From the NCBI GenBank assembly GCA_963712465.1, contig CAVQHY010000006.1:620001-684000 (forward strand): DNA of 64,000 nt. The letters run 5' to 3'. The notes below the pieces were generated by a model, which saw nothing but the letters and a program-made list of their open reading frames with translations, was not told the DNA's origin and made no database searches. A program made the position numbers and the translations under genes. Positions 24,692-33,495 of this stretch are shown in pieces. Origin of the DNA: CAVQHY01 sp963712465 (lineage in GTDB: Bacteria; Actinomycetota; Thermoleophilia; Gaiellales; Gaiellaceae). Numbering within the stretch: the first letter of the stretch is position 1; every line of letters begins with the position of its first letter.

Positions 24692-25636
24692 CTAGCCGCT
24701 TTCGATCACCCGGTGGAGGCGGTAGAACGTCTCACGAAAGCCCCGACGCGGCCAGAAGTGCGACGCGAGCAGGTTCGTCTGCCGCCAGTCGGTGACGACG
24801 ATCTCGTAGCCGGCCTCGCTTGCCCACGAGAGGACGCGGTCGGTGAGCGCGACCCCCACGCCGAGTCCTCGCGCCTCGGGAAGCGTCGCGGCGACGGCGA
24901 GGTAGATCGAGCCGGCCGGCGAGGCGAGGTCGGGCTCGTGGGGATAGAGGAGGGCATGGCCGACGATGCGACCGTCCCGCTCGGCGACGAAGTAGGCGGC
25001 TTTCGGCTCGGCGAGCGTGTCCTCCCAGTCGGCGGCGATCTCGGCCTCGGGTGGGAGCACGAAACCGGTGAAGGTCGGCGAAAGCCGCTGATGCTCCCAG
25101 ATCAGCGTCCAGAGCGGGCGTGCGGCGGCGAGATCGTCACGCGACCCCGGGCGGATCGTCACGCCGGACGGTGCGGGCCGATCCGGCTCTGACCCGCTCC
25201 GGCGGATGCCGTGCACCTGCATGTGGCCGAAGCCCAGACGAAACCAGGGATCGGCGAGCGCCGCGAGTGCCGGTACGCGCGCGAGATGCAGCCGCGCGCC
25301 CTCCTCCGCCCAGCCGGCGGCTGCCGCCGCGTAGAGGTCGCGGACGACCTCCGGGTCTTTCGCGGCGTGCCCGGCGAGGTCGACCCACGCATGCGTGCCC
25401 CAGTGCGGGTCGTCCCGAACGCGCCCGACGAGGTACCCGACGACCGCGCCGTTTCGGAGGGCGACGGAGCCGTATGTCCCCTCGAGTCCGAAGAGACGCT
25501 CGACCTCGAGGCGGGCGTCCTCCAGTCGGGGCAGCAACGGCTCGGCCTCGCGGTGGCGCCGATGCCGCTCGTCGAGGAGCGCCGCCGCGGCCTCGACGTG
25601 CTCGGCCGCGAACCGCTGCAGGCGTAGTGCCGTCAT
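24692..25636 (-). CDS. Tandem GNAT N-acetyltransferase
   Basis: A 314-residue protein with two GNAT-fold halves. The N-terminal half (about residues 1-150) keeps SVALRNGAVVGYLVGRV but lacks an obvious acetyl-CoA loop. The C-terminal half (about 160-314) has YFVAERDGRIVGHALLY, YLAVAATLPEARGLGVGVAL (the Q/RxxGxG/A-like pyrophosphate loop) and VTDWRQTNLLASHFWPRRGF. So one catalytic and one probably structural half. It converges with the response-regulator gene (4-base gap). The substrate is unknown. Confidence 0.85.
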   Translation of the reverse strand: MTALRLQRFAAEHVEAAAALLDERHRRHREAEPLLPRLEDARLEVERLFGLEGTYGSVALRNGAVVGYLVGRVRDDPHWGTHAWVDLAGHAAKDPEVVRDLYAAAAAGWAEEGARLHLARVPALAALADPWFRLGFGHMQVHGIRRSGSEPDRPAPSGVTIRPGSRDDLAAARPLWTLIWEHQRLSPTFTGFVLPPEAEIAADWEDTLAEPKAAYFVAERDGRIVGHALLYPHEPDLASPAGSIYLAVAATLPEARGLGVGVALTDRVLSWASEAGYEIVVTDWRQTNLLASHFWPRRGFRETFYRLHRVIESG

Positions 25637-25806
25637 TCCGAAGTCGGACGCGAGTCGTCGCCTGAGCGTACCGCCCTGCTTCGCGGATCAGCCCTGAAGA
25701 CCTGCGCAATCCGCTCTGCGGCCGACGATTTCGGGCGTCCCGGCGAGGAGACTCCTCCCATCGAATCCAACGCCGCCGAGAGCGGCCCAGCCCGAAGGAG
25801 AAGGCC

Positions 25807-26391
25807 ATGATCAACGCAGGAGATCTGATCGAGAATCCCGTCACCGGGGAGCGCGTCCGCTTCATCGAGACGGCCCGGGAGACGGACGGCGAGTATGTCC
25901 TGATCGACGTCGAGGTCGACCCGAACGGCGCAGTGGCCAAGGGCCACGTCCACCCTTACCAGACGGAGCAGTTCGAGATCGTCGACGGCACGATGGGGTT
26001 CAAGGCCGGAGGCAAGACGGTTCTGGCCGGCCCCGGCGACGTCGTGACGGTCGAGCCGGGCAAGCCGCACCGATTCTGGAACGCGGGCGACACCGTTGCA
26101 CGGTTCCACTGCGAGGTCCGTCCCGCCCTCGGGTTCGAGTCCTTCCTCGAGACGATGTTCGGCCTCGCGGCCGACGGCAAGACGAACGCGAGCGGCATGC
26201 CCAACCCGCTGCGGCTCGCCGTGATCGCAAACGAGCACTTCGACGACGTCCGGCTCCCGTACGTGCCCGCGTTCCTGCAGAAGGCGGCGCTCGCGACCGG
26301 CGCGACTCTGGGTCGGCTCGCCGGCTACACGCCGACCTACCCCCCGACCCCGACGTCCGTCGAGCCCGAGCCTGTTCTCGCCGGCGTCTGA
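25807..26391 (+). CDS. Cupin-domain protein
   Basis: A 194-residue protein. The cupin (about residues 30-115) shows VHPYQTEQFEIVDG (His and Glu of the metal site), GPGDVVTVEPGKPHRFWNAG (second box) and FHCEVRP. The C-terminal 70 residues are an extra helical region (SFLETMFGLAADGKTN). A GAAGGAGAAGG ribosome site precedes the ATG. It is similar in plan to the cupin at 3534-4043, which also keeps PHRFWNAGD-like wording; the two may be distant paralogues. Activity unassigned. Confidence 0.87.
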   Translation: MINAGDLIENPVTGERVRFIETARETDGEYVLIDVEVDPNGAVAKGHVHPYQTEQFEIVDGTMGFKAGGKTVLAGPGDVVTVEPGKPHRFWNAGDTVARFHCEVRPALGFESFLETMFGLAADGKTNASGMPNPLRLAVIANEHFDDVRLPYVPAFLQKAALATGATLGRLAGYTPTYPPTPTSVEPEPVLAGV

Positions 26392-26412
26392 GCGAAGCGA
26401 GGAGGGACCGCG

Positions 26413-26472
26413 ATGTTCTGGAGCTTTCTGGTTTACGTCGCAGGCGGCTTCGTCCGGATCGCGATCCCGTGA
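26413..26472 (+). CDS. Possible 19-residue hydrophobic microprotein
   Basis: ATG at 26413 preceded by GGAGGGA (26401-26407, 5-base spacing) encodes MFWSFLVYVAGGFVRIAIP and a TGA. It lies 21 bases after the cupin stop. The composition would suit a membrane microprotein, but length gives little statistical support and no homology can be claimed. Confidence 0.35.
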   Translation: MFWSFLVYVAGGFVRIAIP

Positions 26473-26485
26473 CGAGGAGCCACAG

Positions 26486-26527
26486 GTGGAGCCGGCCGCG
26501 CCCGAGGTCGCGTGGGGCCGGCTCCAC
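26486..26527 (+). terminator. Hairpin after the cupin/microprotein genes
   Basis: Perfect 12-bp inverted repeat GTGGAGCCGGCC / GGCCGGCTCCAC with an 18-base loop, 14 bases past the microprotein stop. No T-run follows. Confidence 0.6.
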
Positions 26528-26560
26528 TGCACATGTGGACCATCCGCGCCTCACCTGCGG

Positions 26561-26605
26561 CCCCCGCCCACCCCTGCCCGCCCACCCACCCCTGCCCGCC
26601 CACCC
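26561..26605 (-). repeat. G-quadruplex-type tract with an 18-bp tandem repeat
   Basis: The plus strand has ten runs of three to five C separated by 1-2 bases, so the minus strand is a dense G-run array. Inside it CCACCCCTGCCCGCCCAC is repeated exactly (26568-26585 and 26586-26603). The surrounding 26473-26867 gap has no convincing larger gene. Confidence 0.7.
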
Positions 26606-26839
26606 GGGTGGGACTCACGATAGCGTCGGCAAGCCGCACCGACCACACGCCAGCGTCACAGAACAGCCCGGGAAGAGAACAAGCAGACAGACGAATGAGT
26701 GTCAGGATCGCGACCAAGCTCCTGTCGTCGCCGGGTCCTCACCCGACCTTCACCGCCCCGATACCCCCGACGCGATGCGGTGCTCCTAGGATCGGATCGA
26801 TCGTTCCGCTCGCATCGTCCAGGGAGCCGGGAACACGAC

Positions 26840-26869
26840 GAGAAGGTCCCGCCGCGGCGGGACCTTCTC
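26840..26869 (-). terminator. Palindromic terminator of the aminotransferase gene
   Basis: Perfect 30-bp palindrome (GAGAAGGTCCCGCCG and its complement, no loop) covering 26840-26869. It overlaps the aminotransferase stop codon at 26868-26870. Confidence 0.7.
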
Positions 26870-28097
26870 ATGCGGCTCTGATCGGAAGCGAGGCGAGAAC
26901 AGCGGCGGTGGCCTCGAGCAGCCGGTCGACGTCGGCCTCGGTGTGCGCGTATGTCAGGTGGCTTCGCTTCGGGCTCACCGGGAGCTCGAGGATCCCCTGC
27001 CGGAACAGCTCGAGCCTGATGCGGACGAACAGCTCGGCGTCGTGGCGGCTCACGTCCGCGTGGCTCTCGACCGGCGGGTCGAGGAGGTAGGCGACGAAGA
27101 TCGAGCCGAAGCCGGTGACCACGGCCGCCAGATCCGCGGCTCGGTAGACGTCGACGAGCCCGGCGCGAACCCGATCGCCGAGCCGGTAGACATGCTCGTG
27201 CACCGGCTCTCGCTCGAGCTTCGCGATCGTCGCCAGCGCGGCGGCCACGCACGCAGGATGCGCGTTGAACGTCCCGGCGAACAGAACCGGCCCGCCGGGG
27301 GCGGTCGAGTAGAGCTCCATCAGGTCGGCTCGTCCTCCCACCGCCGAGATCGGGTAGCCGTTCGCCATCGCCTTGCCGAGCGTCGTCAGGTCGGGCGTCA
27401 CACCCGCGATCGCCTGGTAACCACCGAGGCCGTGGCGGAAGCCCGTGATCACTTCGTCGACGACGAGCACCGCGCCGTTTCGCGTGCACAGCTCGCGCAG
27501 TCGCTCCAGAAACCCCGGCTTCGGCAGGACCGTGCCCATGTTGTGGGCGATCGCCTCGACGATCACCGCGGCGACGTCGTGCTCCTCGAATGCCCGCTCG
27601 ACCGCATCCGCGTCGTTGTACGGAACGACGATGGTTGCGTCGCGCGTCTCGGAGAGCACTCCCGCCGACTCGGGAGCGACCGCGTCGTGCCAGCCGTGGT
27701 AGCAGCCCTCGAACTTGACGACGTAGCGGCGGCCCGTCGCCGCCCGCGCGAGGCGGAGCGCATGGAGCGTCGCCTCGCTCCCGCTCGAGGTGAGATGGAC
27801 CTTCTCGATCGCCGGCACGAGCTCGGCCAGCTTCTCGGCGAGCGCGAGCTCGGGCGCGGTCGCTCCGATCCCCGGCGGATCGAGCCGCACCATCGCCTCC
27901 GCGACGGCCCGATCCACGTCGGGGTCGCGGTGGCCGAGCAGGATCGGCCCGAACGCACAGTGGTAGTCGGTGTAGACGTTGCCGTCGGCGTCGGTGATGG
28001 TGGCGCCTCCGGTCGACGAGACGACGAGCCCGTCCAGCCCCGGGACGCGGCGCATCGCGCTGTTCACGCCGCCCGGGATGAAGCGGTCGGTTGCCAT
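26868..28097 (-). CDS. Glutamate-1-semialdehyde aminotransferase-like class III aminotransferase
   Basis: A 409-residue PLP enzyme. Fold-type I landmarks: FIPGGVNSAMR at the start, LTSSGSEATLHALRLAR (phosphate binding), FEGCYHGWHD, VLVVDEVITGFRHG (Asp under the PLP ring) and TTLGKAMANGYPISAVGG with the Schiff-base Lys. This matches the HemL family, but no other haem biosynthesis gene is nearby, so it may instead act on another amino acid or sugar. The ATG at 28097 matches the family N-terminus. It is divergent from lemA with a 45-base gap. Confidence 0.85.
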   Translation of the reverse strand: MATDRFIPGGVNSAMRRVPGLDGLVVSSTGGATITDADGNVYTDYHCAFGPILLGHRDPDVDRAVAEAMVRLDPPGIGATAPELALAEKLAELVPAIEKVHLTSSGSEATLHALRLARAATGRRYVVKFEGCYHGWHDAVAPESAGVLSETRDATIVVPYNDADAVERAFEEHDVAAVIVEAIAHNMGTVLPKPGFLERLRELCTRNGAVLVVDEVITGFRHGLGGYQAIAGVTPDLTTLGKAMANGYPISAVGGRADLMELYSTAPGGPVLFAGTFNAHPACVAAALATIAKLEREPVHEHVYRLGDRVRAGLVDVYRAADLAAVVTGFGSIFVAYLLDPPVESHADVSRHDAELFVRIRLELFRQGILELPVSPKRSHLTYAHTEADVDRLLEATAAVLASLPIRAA

Positions 28098-28142
28098 GTC
28101 CGCATTCTGCCGTCCGGCCGTTCCCGCGAGTAGGCTGACGCC

Positions 28143-28694
28143 GTGCTCTGGCTGTGGATCCTGATCGCGGTCGTCGTGGTGCTCGTGCTGGCTGCGATCG
28201 CCGTCTACAACAGGCTCGTCCGCAATCGCAACCGCGTCGACAACGCCTGGGCTCAGGTCGACGTCCAGCTCAAGCGCCGCTACGACCTGATCCCGAATCT
28301 CGTCGAGTCGGTCAAGGGATACGCCGCGCACGAGCGCGGAACGTTCGAAGCGGTAACCGAGGCCCGGACGCGGGCGCAGCAGGCGCAGGGGCCGGTCGAG
28401 CAGGCGCAGGCGGAGAACGTCCTCAGCGCCGCTCTGGGCCGGCTGTTCGCCGTCGCGGAGGCCTATCCAGAGCTGCGGGCGACGGAGAACTTCCAGGACC
28501 TCCAGGCACAGCTCGCCGACACCGAGACGCGGATCGCGGTTTCGCGCCAGGTCTACAACGACACCGTGCTTACCTACAACAACGCGGTGCAGACGGTGCC
28601 GACCAACCTCGTCGCCGGGGCTTTCGGTTTCGGGCCGCGCGAGTTCTTCGAGCTCGAGGATGCCGCCCGGGAGGCGCCGCAGGTTCGCTTTTGA
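28143..28694 (+). CDS. LemA-family protein
   Basis: A 183-residue LemA protein: one N-terminal membrane helix (about residues 1-20), then the helical hairpin core with NRVDNAWAQVDVQLKRRYDLIPNLVESVKGYAAHE, the LFAVAEAYPELRATENF signature and YNDTVLTYNNAVQTVPTN. GTG start at 28143. Its stop overlaps the TTG start of the DUF2207 gene (TTGA), a pairing seen widely in bacteria. The role is probably in membrane organisation; precise function unknown. Confidence 0.92.
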   Translation: MLWLWILIAVVVVLVLAAIAVYNRLVRNRNRVDNAWAQVDVQLKRRYDLIPNLVESVKGYAAHERGTFEAVTEARTRAQQAQGPVEQAQAENVLSAALGRLFAVAEAYPELRATENFQDLQAQLADTETRIAVSRQVYNDTVLTYNNAVQTVPTNLVAGAFGFGPREFFELEDAAREAPQVRF

Positions 28695-30568
28695 CGCGGC
28701 TTTCCAGGGCCGGCCTGGTTGTTGCGCTCTCCCTGATCCTCGCTCCGTGCGCCTGGGGCTACTCGCTCGCGGACGCGGTCGTGCAGGCGACCGTACAGCA
28801 GAACGGCGCGCTCGCCGTGGACGAGTCGATCACGCTCGTCGGCACGTTCCATGGCGGGTATCGGGACATTCCCCTGCGCGACGGCGAGTCCGTCGGGGAC
28901 ATCGTCGTCGCCGAGGGCGGAGCGCCCTACGTCGTCGGCGGCAGCGTCGAGCTCGGGTCGATCGACACGCCGGGGACGTTCAACACGGTCCGAATCGGCG
29001 ACGTCCAGCGCGTCGTCTGGCATTTCGACAATCCCTCGGGCGGGCCGCGCACGTTCACCATCTCCTATCGACTGAGCGGGCTCGCCGTCGTCTACGACGA
29101 CGTCGTCGACGTGAACCTGAAGGTGTGGGGCGACCAGTGGGAGGCGGGTCTGCCCCGGCTCGAGGCGGCGATGATCCTCCCGGGGCGGGCGAGCGGGCCC
29201 GCGTACCGGGCCTGGGGCGCGCCCGTCTGGGTTCGGGGTGACGTGCGACTCGAGCCGGATCGAGCGCTCCTGCGGGCGATCGACGTGCCGCCGAAGCAGT
29301 TCGTCGAGCTCCGCGTCGTCTTTCCGCGCTCGCTGCTTCGCTCGACCGCCGGAGCTAAGGTCGAGCCGGGCGCTGGGCTGCCGGCAATCGTCGCCGAACA
29401 GGCCGCCGATGCGGCCGGCTACGAGCGCGATCGCGACCGGATCGACTCGGCGCTCGATCATCTCGGCCGCACGGTCCTCTACCTGCTGGCGCTCGCGCTC
29501 GGGCCCGCTCTGGTGGTGGTCGGGCTGGTGTGGCTCCTCTTCGGACGGGAGCGCGGAACCGGCTACGACCGCGAGTACGAACAGGAGCCACCCTCCGAGC
29601 TCGCGCCGGCGCTCGTCCCGCCGCTCCTTCGGCAGGGGTCCTCGGTCGGCTCGTTCGAGTTCACCGCGACGCTCTTCGACCTGATCCGCCGCGGACGCTA
29701 CGCCTCGGCGCCCGTGACGACGGAGAAGCAGACCTGGGGAGGGCTCCGCACGGATCGGGTCGCAGACCTCGAGCTCTCTGTGGGCGACACCGCGGTCGAG
29801 CTCGAGCCGTGGGAGCGAGACGTCGCGGCGGTCGCCGACGACGTGCTCTCCGAGGGAAGCGGGCGCCTGTCCCAGTTTCGCGAGCGGATCGAGGCCGACC
29901 GGGCGCAGAACGCCAAGCGCTTCGTCTCGTTCGCGACCCATGTCGATCGCGCGATCGACAAGCGCCGCTGGTACCTCGACGGCGGCGTGCTCGTCCTGGT
30001 GGGAGCGCTCGTGGTCTTCCTCGTCGTCGCGGTGATCCTGCTCTGGATCGGGATCGACGGCTTCCGGTCGGTCGCTCCGCGCTGGTCGGACGTCGTCCTC
30101 GTCGCCGTCGGCGCATGCTTCGTCGTCAACGCTGCGGTGCTCGCGGTCGCGCTCGTCAACCGGCGGCTCTGGCGGCGTCGCCGGAGCGCGGTGCAGCTCG
30201 AGGCCGAGCGCTGGGAGTCCTTTCGCCGGTACCTCTCCGACTTTCCGCGCCTGGGCGAGGCGGCCCCCGCGACGCTCGAGCTCTGGGAGCGCTATCTCGT
30301 CTACGGGATCGCCTTCGGGATCGCCGACCGCGTGCTCCAGGCGGCCCAGCTCCACATGCCGCAGGAGGTGCACGACGCGAGCACGATCTTCTGGATCAGC
30401 CCGTACGGCGACCTCGGCTCGGGTGCGACGGCACTCGGCGTGGGCGACCTCGCCGCGGGTTTCGGGTCGGCGCTGGCGCCCCCGTCGAGCGGTTCGGGTG
30501 GGGGCGGCGGAGGCTTCTCGGGCGGAGGCGGCGGGGGAGGTGGGGGCGGCGGCGGTGGCGGCTGGTAA
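28691..30568 (+). CDS. DUF2207 membrane protein with Gly-rich tail
   Basis: A 625-residue protein: signal peptide (LSRAGLVVALSLILAPCAWG), a beta-rich outside domain (about residues 25-235, DESITLVGTFHGGYRDIPLRDGE), a membrane helix (about 258-280), a cytosolic region, a helix pair (about 435-500), and a C-terminus ending in long Gly runs (FSGGGGGGG, then more Gly and Trp). This is the DUF2207/TPM-like organisation that accompanies LemA. Translation is coupled to lemA by TTGA. Function unknown, presumably a membrane complex with LemA. Confidence 0.88.
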   Translation: MTRLSRAGLVVALSLILAPCAWGYSLADAVVQATVQQNGALAVDESITLVGTFHGGYRDIPLRDGESVGDIVVAEGGAPYVVGGSVELGSIDTPGTFNTVRIGDVQRVVWHFDNPSGGPRTFTISYRLSGLAVVYDDVVDVNLKVWGDQWEAGLPRLEAAMILPGRASGPAYRAWGAPVWVRGDVRLEPDRALLRAIDVPPKQFVELRVVFPRSLLRSTAGAKVEPGAGLPAIVAEQAADAAGYERDRDRIDSALDHLGRTVLYLLALALGPALVVVGLVWLLFGRERGTGYDREYEQEPPSELAPALVPPLLRQGSSVGSFEFTATLFDLIRRGRYASAPVTTEKQTWGGLRTDRVADLELSVGDTAVELEPWERDVAAVADDVLSEGSGRLSQFRERIEADRAQNAKRFVSFATHVDRAIDKRRWYLDGGVLVLVGALVVFLVVAVILLWIGIDGFRSVAPRWSDVVLVAVGACFVVNAAVLAVALVNRRLWRRRRSAVQLEAERWESFRRYLSDFPRLGEAAPATLELWERYLVYGIAFGIADRVLQAAQLHMPQEVHDASTIFWISPYGDLGSGATALGVGDLAAGFGSALAPPSSGSGGGGGGFSGGGGGGGGGGGGGGW

Positions 30569-30578
30569 TACTCCTTGC

Positions 30579-31322
30579 GTGGGCCGCCTCGACGCACGGA
30601 GGGCGCTGATCACAGGCGCGGCCGGCGGCCTCGGCTCTGCTGTTGCGCGCGTGTACGTGGAGGAGGGCGCACGCGTGGTGCTGGCCGGCCGTAACGAGCT
30701 CGCCCTGCGTGCGCTCTGCGACGAGATCGGCAGCGCTGCCCATGGCGTGAGCGCTGACGTGAGCGATTCGGATTCGGCGGCCGCTGCGGTCTCGCGCGCG
30801 GTGGAGCTTCTCGGCGGGCTCGACACCGTCGTCAACGCTGCCGCGATCGACTGCGACTGGGCGCCGGTTGGCGACATGGCGATCGACACATGGGATCGCA
30901 CGATCGCGACCAACCTCTCGGGGACGTTCTATGTCTGCCGCGCCGCACTGCCGCACCTCGTCGAGGCAGGCGGCGGCGCGATCGTCAACTTCACGAGCGT
31001 CGCCGGCTACAAGGTCTGGGCCGAGGACGTCGCCTACAACGCCTCGAAGGCCGGCGTGGACATGCTCACCCGCACGATCGCCGTCGAGTACGGGCCGAAG
31101 GGCGTCCGCGCCAACTGCCTCTCGCCCGGCGTGATCGACGCGGGGTTGACCGACGTCGTCACCGAGCCGGCGGACCGGGAGCAGTTGGTCGCCCTGCACG
31201 CGATCCCGCGCATGGGCCTTGCCGAGGAGGTGGCCGAGGCGGCCGTCTGGCTCGCGTCGGACGCGGCCGCGTTCACCACCGGCTCGACGCTCCGCGTCGA
31301 CGGCGGGTTCCTCGATCGGTAG
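30579..31322 (+). CDS. Short-chain dehydrogenase/reductase
   Basis: A 247-residue SDR: GAAGGLGSA (nucleotide loop), AGRNEL, NAAAID, catalytic Ser in NFTSVAG, YNASK (Tyr/Lys), ending TTGSTLRVDGG. GTG start at 30579, 11 bases after the DUF2207 stop. Best regarded as the plus-strand edge of the sugar-acid island that follows, where two other SDRs occur, although its transcript may run with lemA. Substrate probably a sugar, sugar acid or polyol, by context only. Confidence 0.88.
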   Translation: MGRLDARRALITGAAGGLGSAVARVYVEEGARVVLAGRNELALRALCDEIGSAAHGVSADVSDSDSAAAAVSRAVELLGGLDTVVNAAAIDCDWAPVGDMAIDTWDRTIATNLSGTFYVCRAALPHLVEAGGGAIVNFTSVAGYKVWAEDVAYNASKAGVDMLTRTIAVEYGPKGVRANCLSPGVIDAGLTDVVTEPADREQLVALHAIPRMGLAEEVAEAAVWLASDAAAFTTGSTLRVDGGFLDR

Positions 31323-31468
31323 GGGCCGGGGCTGGCCCCGCCCGGCCGACGGGGCCTGTCCCCCGGACCTGTCCTCTCGCGACAGCGTGCCTTCGATGCG
31401 TGCCTGTCCTGTCCGTCGGGGGTCGCGTCCTTTCCGCATGGAGATACGGCCGGCACACGTTCGAGGGT

Positions 31469-31501
31469 GACATGTCCCGGGGACAGTCCCCGGGACATGT
31501 C
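31469..31501. repeat. REP-like palindrome, third locus
   Basis: A 15-bp perfect stem (GACATGTCCCGGGGA and complement) with loop CAG. Same motif as at 18433-18480 and 18611-18640. It lies in the converging gap 31323-31507, which also carries a degenerate GGGGCCTGTCCCCC-like copy near 31351-31367 and no gene. May serve as a bidirectional terminator. Confidence 0.85.
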
Positions 31502-31507
31502 CCTTCG

Positions 31508-32278
31508 CTACAGCTCGAGCGGCGGGTAGGCGAAGCACCGCGCCATCGAGCCGCCGTCGACGGCGAGCGCCGTGCCCGTAACGTACGAGGCCCGGTCGGA
31601 GAGGAGAAAGCACACGACCTCGGCGACCTCCTCCGGCTGCCCGATCCGAAGCACTGGCGCGAGCTCGCCCTCGATCCGCAAAGCTTCCTCGCGCGGAATG
31701 TCGGTGGGCAGCACCAGATCCGTCATCGGCGTGTCCATGGTCCCCGGGAGGACGGCGTTGCAGCGGATCCCGAACGGGCCGTAGTCGACCGCCACGCTCC
31801 GCGAGATCTGGATCAGGCCGGCCTTCGCCGCGCCGTAGACGAAGTAGCGCGGAAAGGCGGCGACACCCTGAATCGACGAGACGTTGACGATCGACCCGGC
31901 TCGCGCCGGCAGCATCCGCCGAACCGCCACGGCCGTTCCGGCCATCGCTCCGACGAGCAGAACGCGCAGCCCCCGATCGATCTCCTCGGGGGTCACCTCG
32001 TGGGCGCCGCCCTGGATGTCGATGCCCGCGTTGTTCACCCAGGCGGCGAGCGGTCCCGCCGCCTCGGCCGTGTCGGCCGCGCGCTCGTGCGTGTACCACT
32101 CGCCGACGTCGCCGACCTGCGGCTCGAAGCCGATCTCGCCGGCCGACCGCTCGAGGGTCGCCTCGTCGAGGTCGACCCCGACCACGTGGCGGCCCTCGGC
32201 GACGAGCGTCCGCGCGACCTCCTTGCCGAGCCCGCTCGCGGCACCCGTGACGACCGCTGACCCTGACGCCTCGCTCAC
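31508..32278 (-). CDS. Short-chain dehydrogenase/reductase (sugar-acid island)
   Basis: A 256-residue SDR with GAASGLGKE, Asp in VGVDLDE (suggesting NAD preference), NNAGID, catalytic Ser in NVSSIQG, YGAAK and YVTGTALAVDGG. The GTG start at 32278 overlaps the stop of the upstream glucarate-dehydratase-like gene (GTGA), so both act in one pathway, probably oxidising or reducing a sugar acid or its keto product. C-terminal extension MARCFAYPPLEL is short and polar. Confidence 0.88.
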   Translation of the reverse strand: MSEASGSAVVTGAASGLGKEVARTLVAEGRHVVGVDLDEATLERSAGEIGFEPQVGDVGEWYTHERAADTAEAAGPLAAWVNNAGIDIQGGAHEVTPEEIDRGLRVLLVGAMAGTAVAVRRMLPARAGSIVNVSSIQGVAAFPRYFVYGAAKAGLIQISRSVAVDYGPFGIRCNAVLPGTMDTPMTDLVLPTDIPREEALRIEGELAPVLRIGQPEEVAEVVCFLLSDRASYVTGTALAVDGGSMARCFAYPPLEL

Positions 32279-33459
32279 CAGATCCCCTTCACACGCGGCT
32301 CCTCCCGCTCGTCGTGCCCGTAGAAGACGAGGTCGCCCTCGGCCTCGTTGAGCTCCTCGAGCCGGGCTAGCGCGTCCTCGTCGATCTCGACTCCGAGCCC
32401 GGGCCCGTCGGGAAGCTCGAAGCAGCCGTCGACGTACTCGAACGGCGCTGTGATCAGGTCGGCTGTCTGGTGGTGGTAATGGGAGTCGACCGCGTACGGC
32501 AGCACCGGCAGCGCAGCGGCGAGCTGAAGCTGGAGCGCCGTCGAGATTCCGGCCTCGCCGCCGGAGTGGAAACCGCAGCCGATCTGGAACGTCTCGTAGG
32601 TCGCCGCCGCCTTCCACATCTCCGTGATCCCGCCCCAGTCGGCGGGGTCGAGGAGCTGCACGTCGATCGCGCCGAGACGGATCGTCTCGGGCACCTCGTC
32701 GCGCTGGATCGTGCACATGTTCGTCGCGAGCGGGATGCCGACTTTCTCTCTCACGCGGCGCATCCCCTCGATCCCCCAGACGGGATCCTCGTAGAACTCG
32801 AGGTCGAGCGCCTCCAGCTTCCTGCCGATGCGAATCGCGGTCTCGACCGACCAGAGCGAGTTCGGGTCGAAGCGCAGCCGATGTTCCGGGAAGGCCTCGC
32901 GGAAGCCGACCGTCCCCTCGTACTCGACCTCCGGTCGCAGCACACCGCCCTTGAACTTGATCGTCCCCACGCCCGTGACCTCGACAAGCCGCTTCGTCTC
33001 GGCGATCAGCGCAGCGCAGTCGTGCTCGCCGCCGCGCCCGTCGGGCCCGGGCAGCCGGAAGAACATGTACGCGATCATCGGGATCCGGGTCCGGTGTCGG
33101 CCCCCCAGGAGCTGGCAGATCGGCCGGCCCGTCGCCTTGCCCATGATGTCCCAGCACGCCGTCTCGAGCCCCTGGATCGCGTACTTGCCCGTGTTGCCCT
33201 GGTAGGTCGGCACGTACCAGAAGTTCTTCGTGATCCGCTCGCGGTCGAACGGATCCTGGCCGACGAAGTAGCGCTCGAGATCGCGCAGTTGGACGAGCGT
33301 CGCCTCACCGCCGCAGGTCTCGGCGATCCCCTCGATCCCCTCGTCGGTCTGCATGCGGACGACGATCCGCGTCCACGAGCGGTTCACCCCGCCCGCCCAG
33401 AGCATCGGCGCCTCGAACGGAATGTTGACCTTGTGGTAGCGGACGTCCGTGATGCGCAC
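32275..33459 (-). CDS. Enolase-superfamily sugar-acid dehydratase, glucarate-dehydratase-like
   Basis: A 394-residue member of the mandelate racemase/enolase superfamily. The KxK base motif is GTIKFKGGV; metal ligands follow the glucarate-dehydratase pattern Asp (RFDPNSLWS), Glu (EFYEDPVWG), Asn (ATNMCTI); the second base is His in CGFHSGGEAG. This supports dehydration of a hexarate or related acid sugar. The GTG at 33459 is preferred to an ATG at 33504, which would overlap the divergent aldolase gene. It overlaps the downstream SDR by GTGA. Confidence 0.87.
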   Translation of the reverse strand: MRITDVRYHKVNIPFEAPMLWAGGVNRSWTRIVVRMQTDEGIEGIAETCGGEATLVQLRDLERYFVGQDPFDRERITKNFWYVPTYQGNTGKYAIQGLETACWDIMGKATGRPICQLLGGRHRTRIPMIAYMFFRLPGPDGRGGEHDCAALIAETKRLVEVTGVGTIKFKGGVLRPEVEYEGTVGFREAFPEHRLRFDPNSLWSVETAIRIGRKLEALDLEFYEDPVWGIEGMRRVREKVGIPLATNMCTIQRDEVPETIRLGAIDVQLLDPADWGGITEMWKAAATYETFQIGCGFHSGGEAGISTALQLQLAAALPVLPYAVDSHYHHQTADLITAPFEYVDGCFELPDGPGLGVEIDEDALARLEELNEAEGDLVFYGHDEREEPRVKGIW

Positions 33460-33495
33460 GGCGCGGAGCTTCTCACACCCTCTAGGGTTCCGGCC

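Noticed and set aside
26560..26612. Short tandem repeat tested as CRISPR
   Set aside because: Only two exact 18-bp copies with no spacers and no cas genes nearby.
31323..31507. Mobile element with transposase
   Set aside because: The gap holds palindromes only; no transposase or intact frame is present.
30890..32260. Plus-strand frame bridging two SDR genes
   Set aside because: It overlaps one SDR out of frame and the next antisense; low complexity and no domain.
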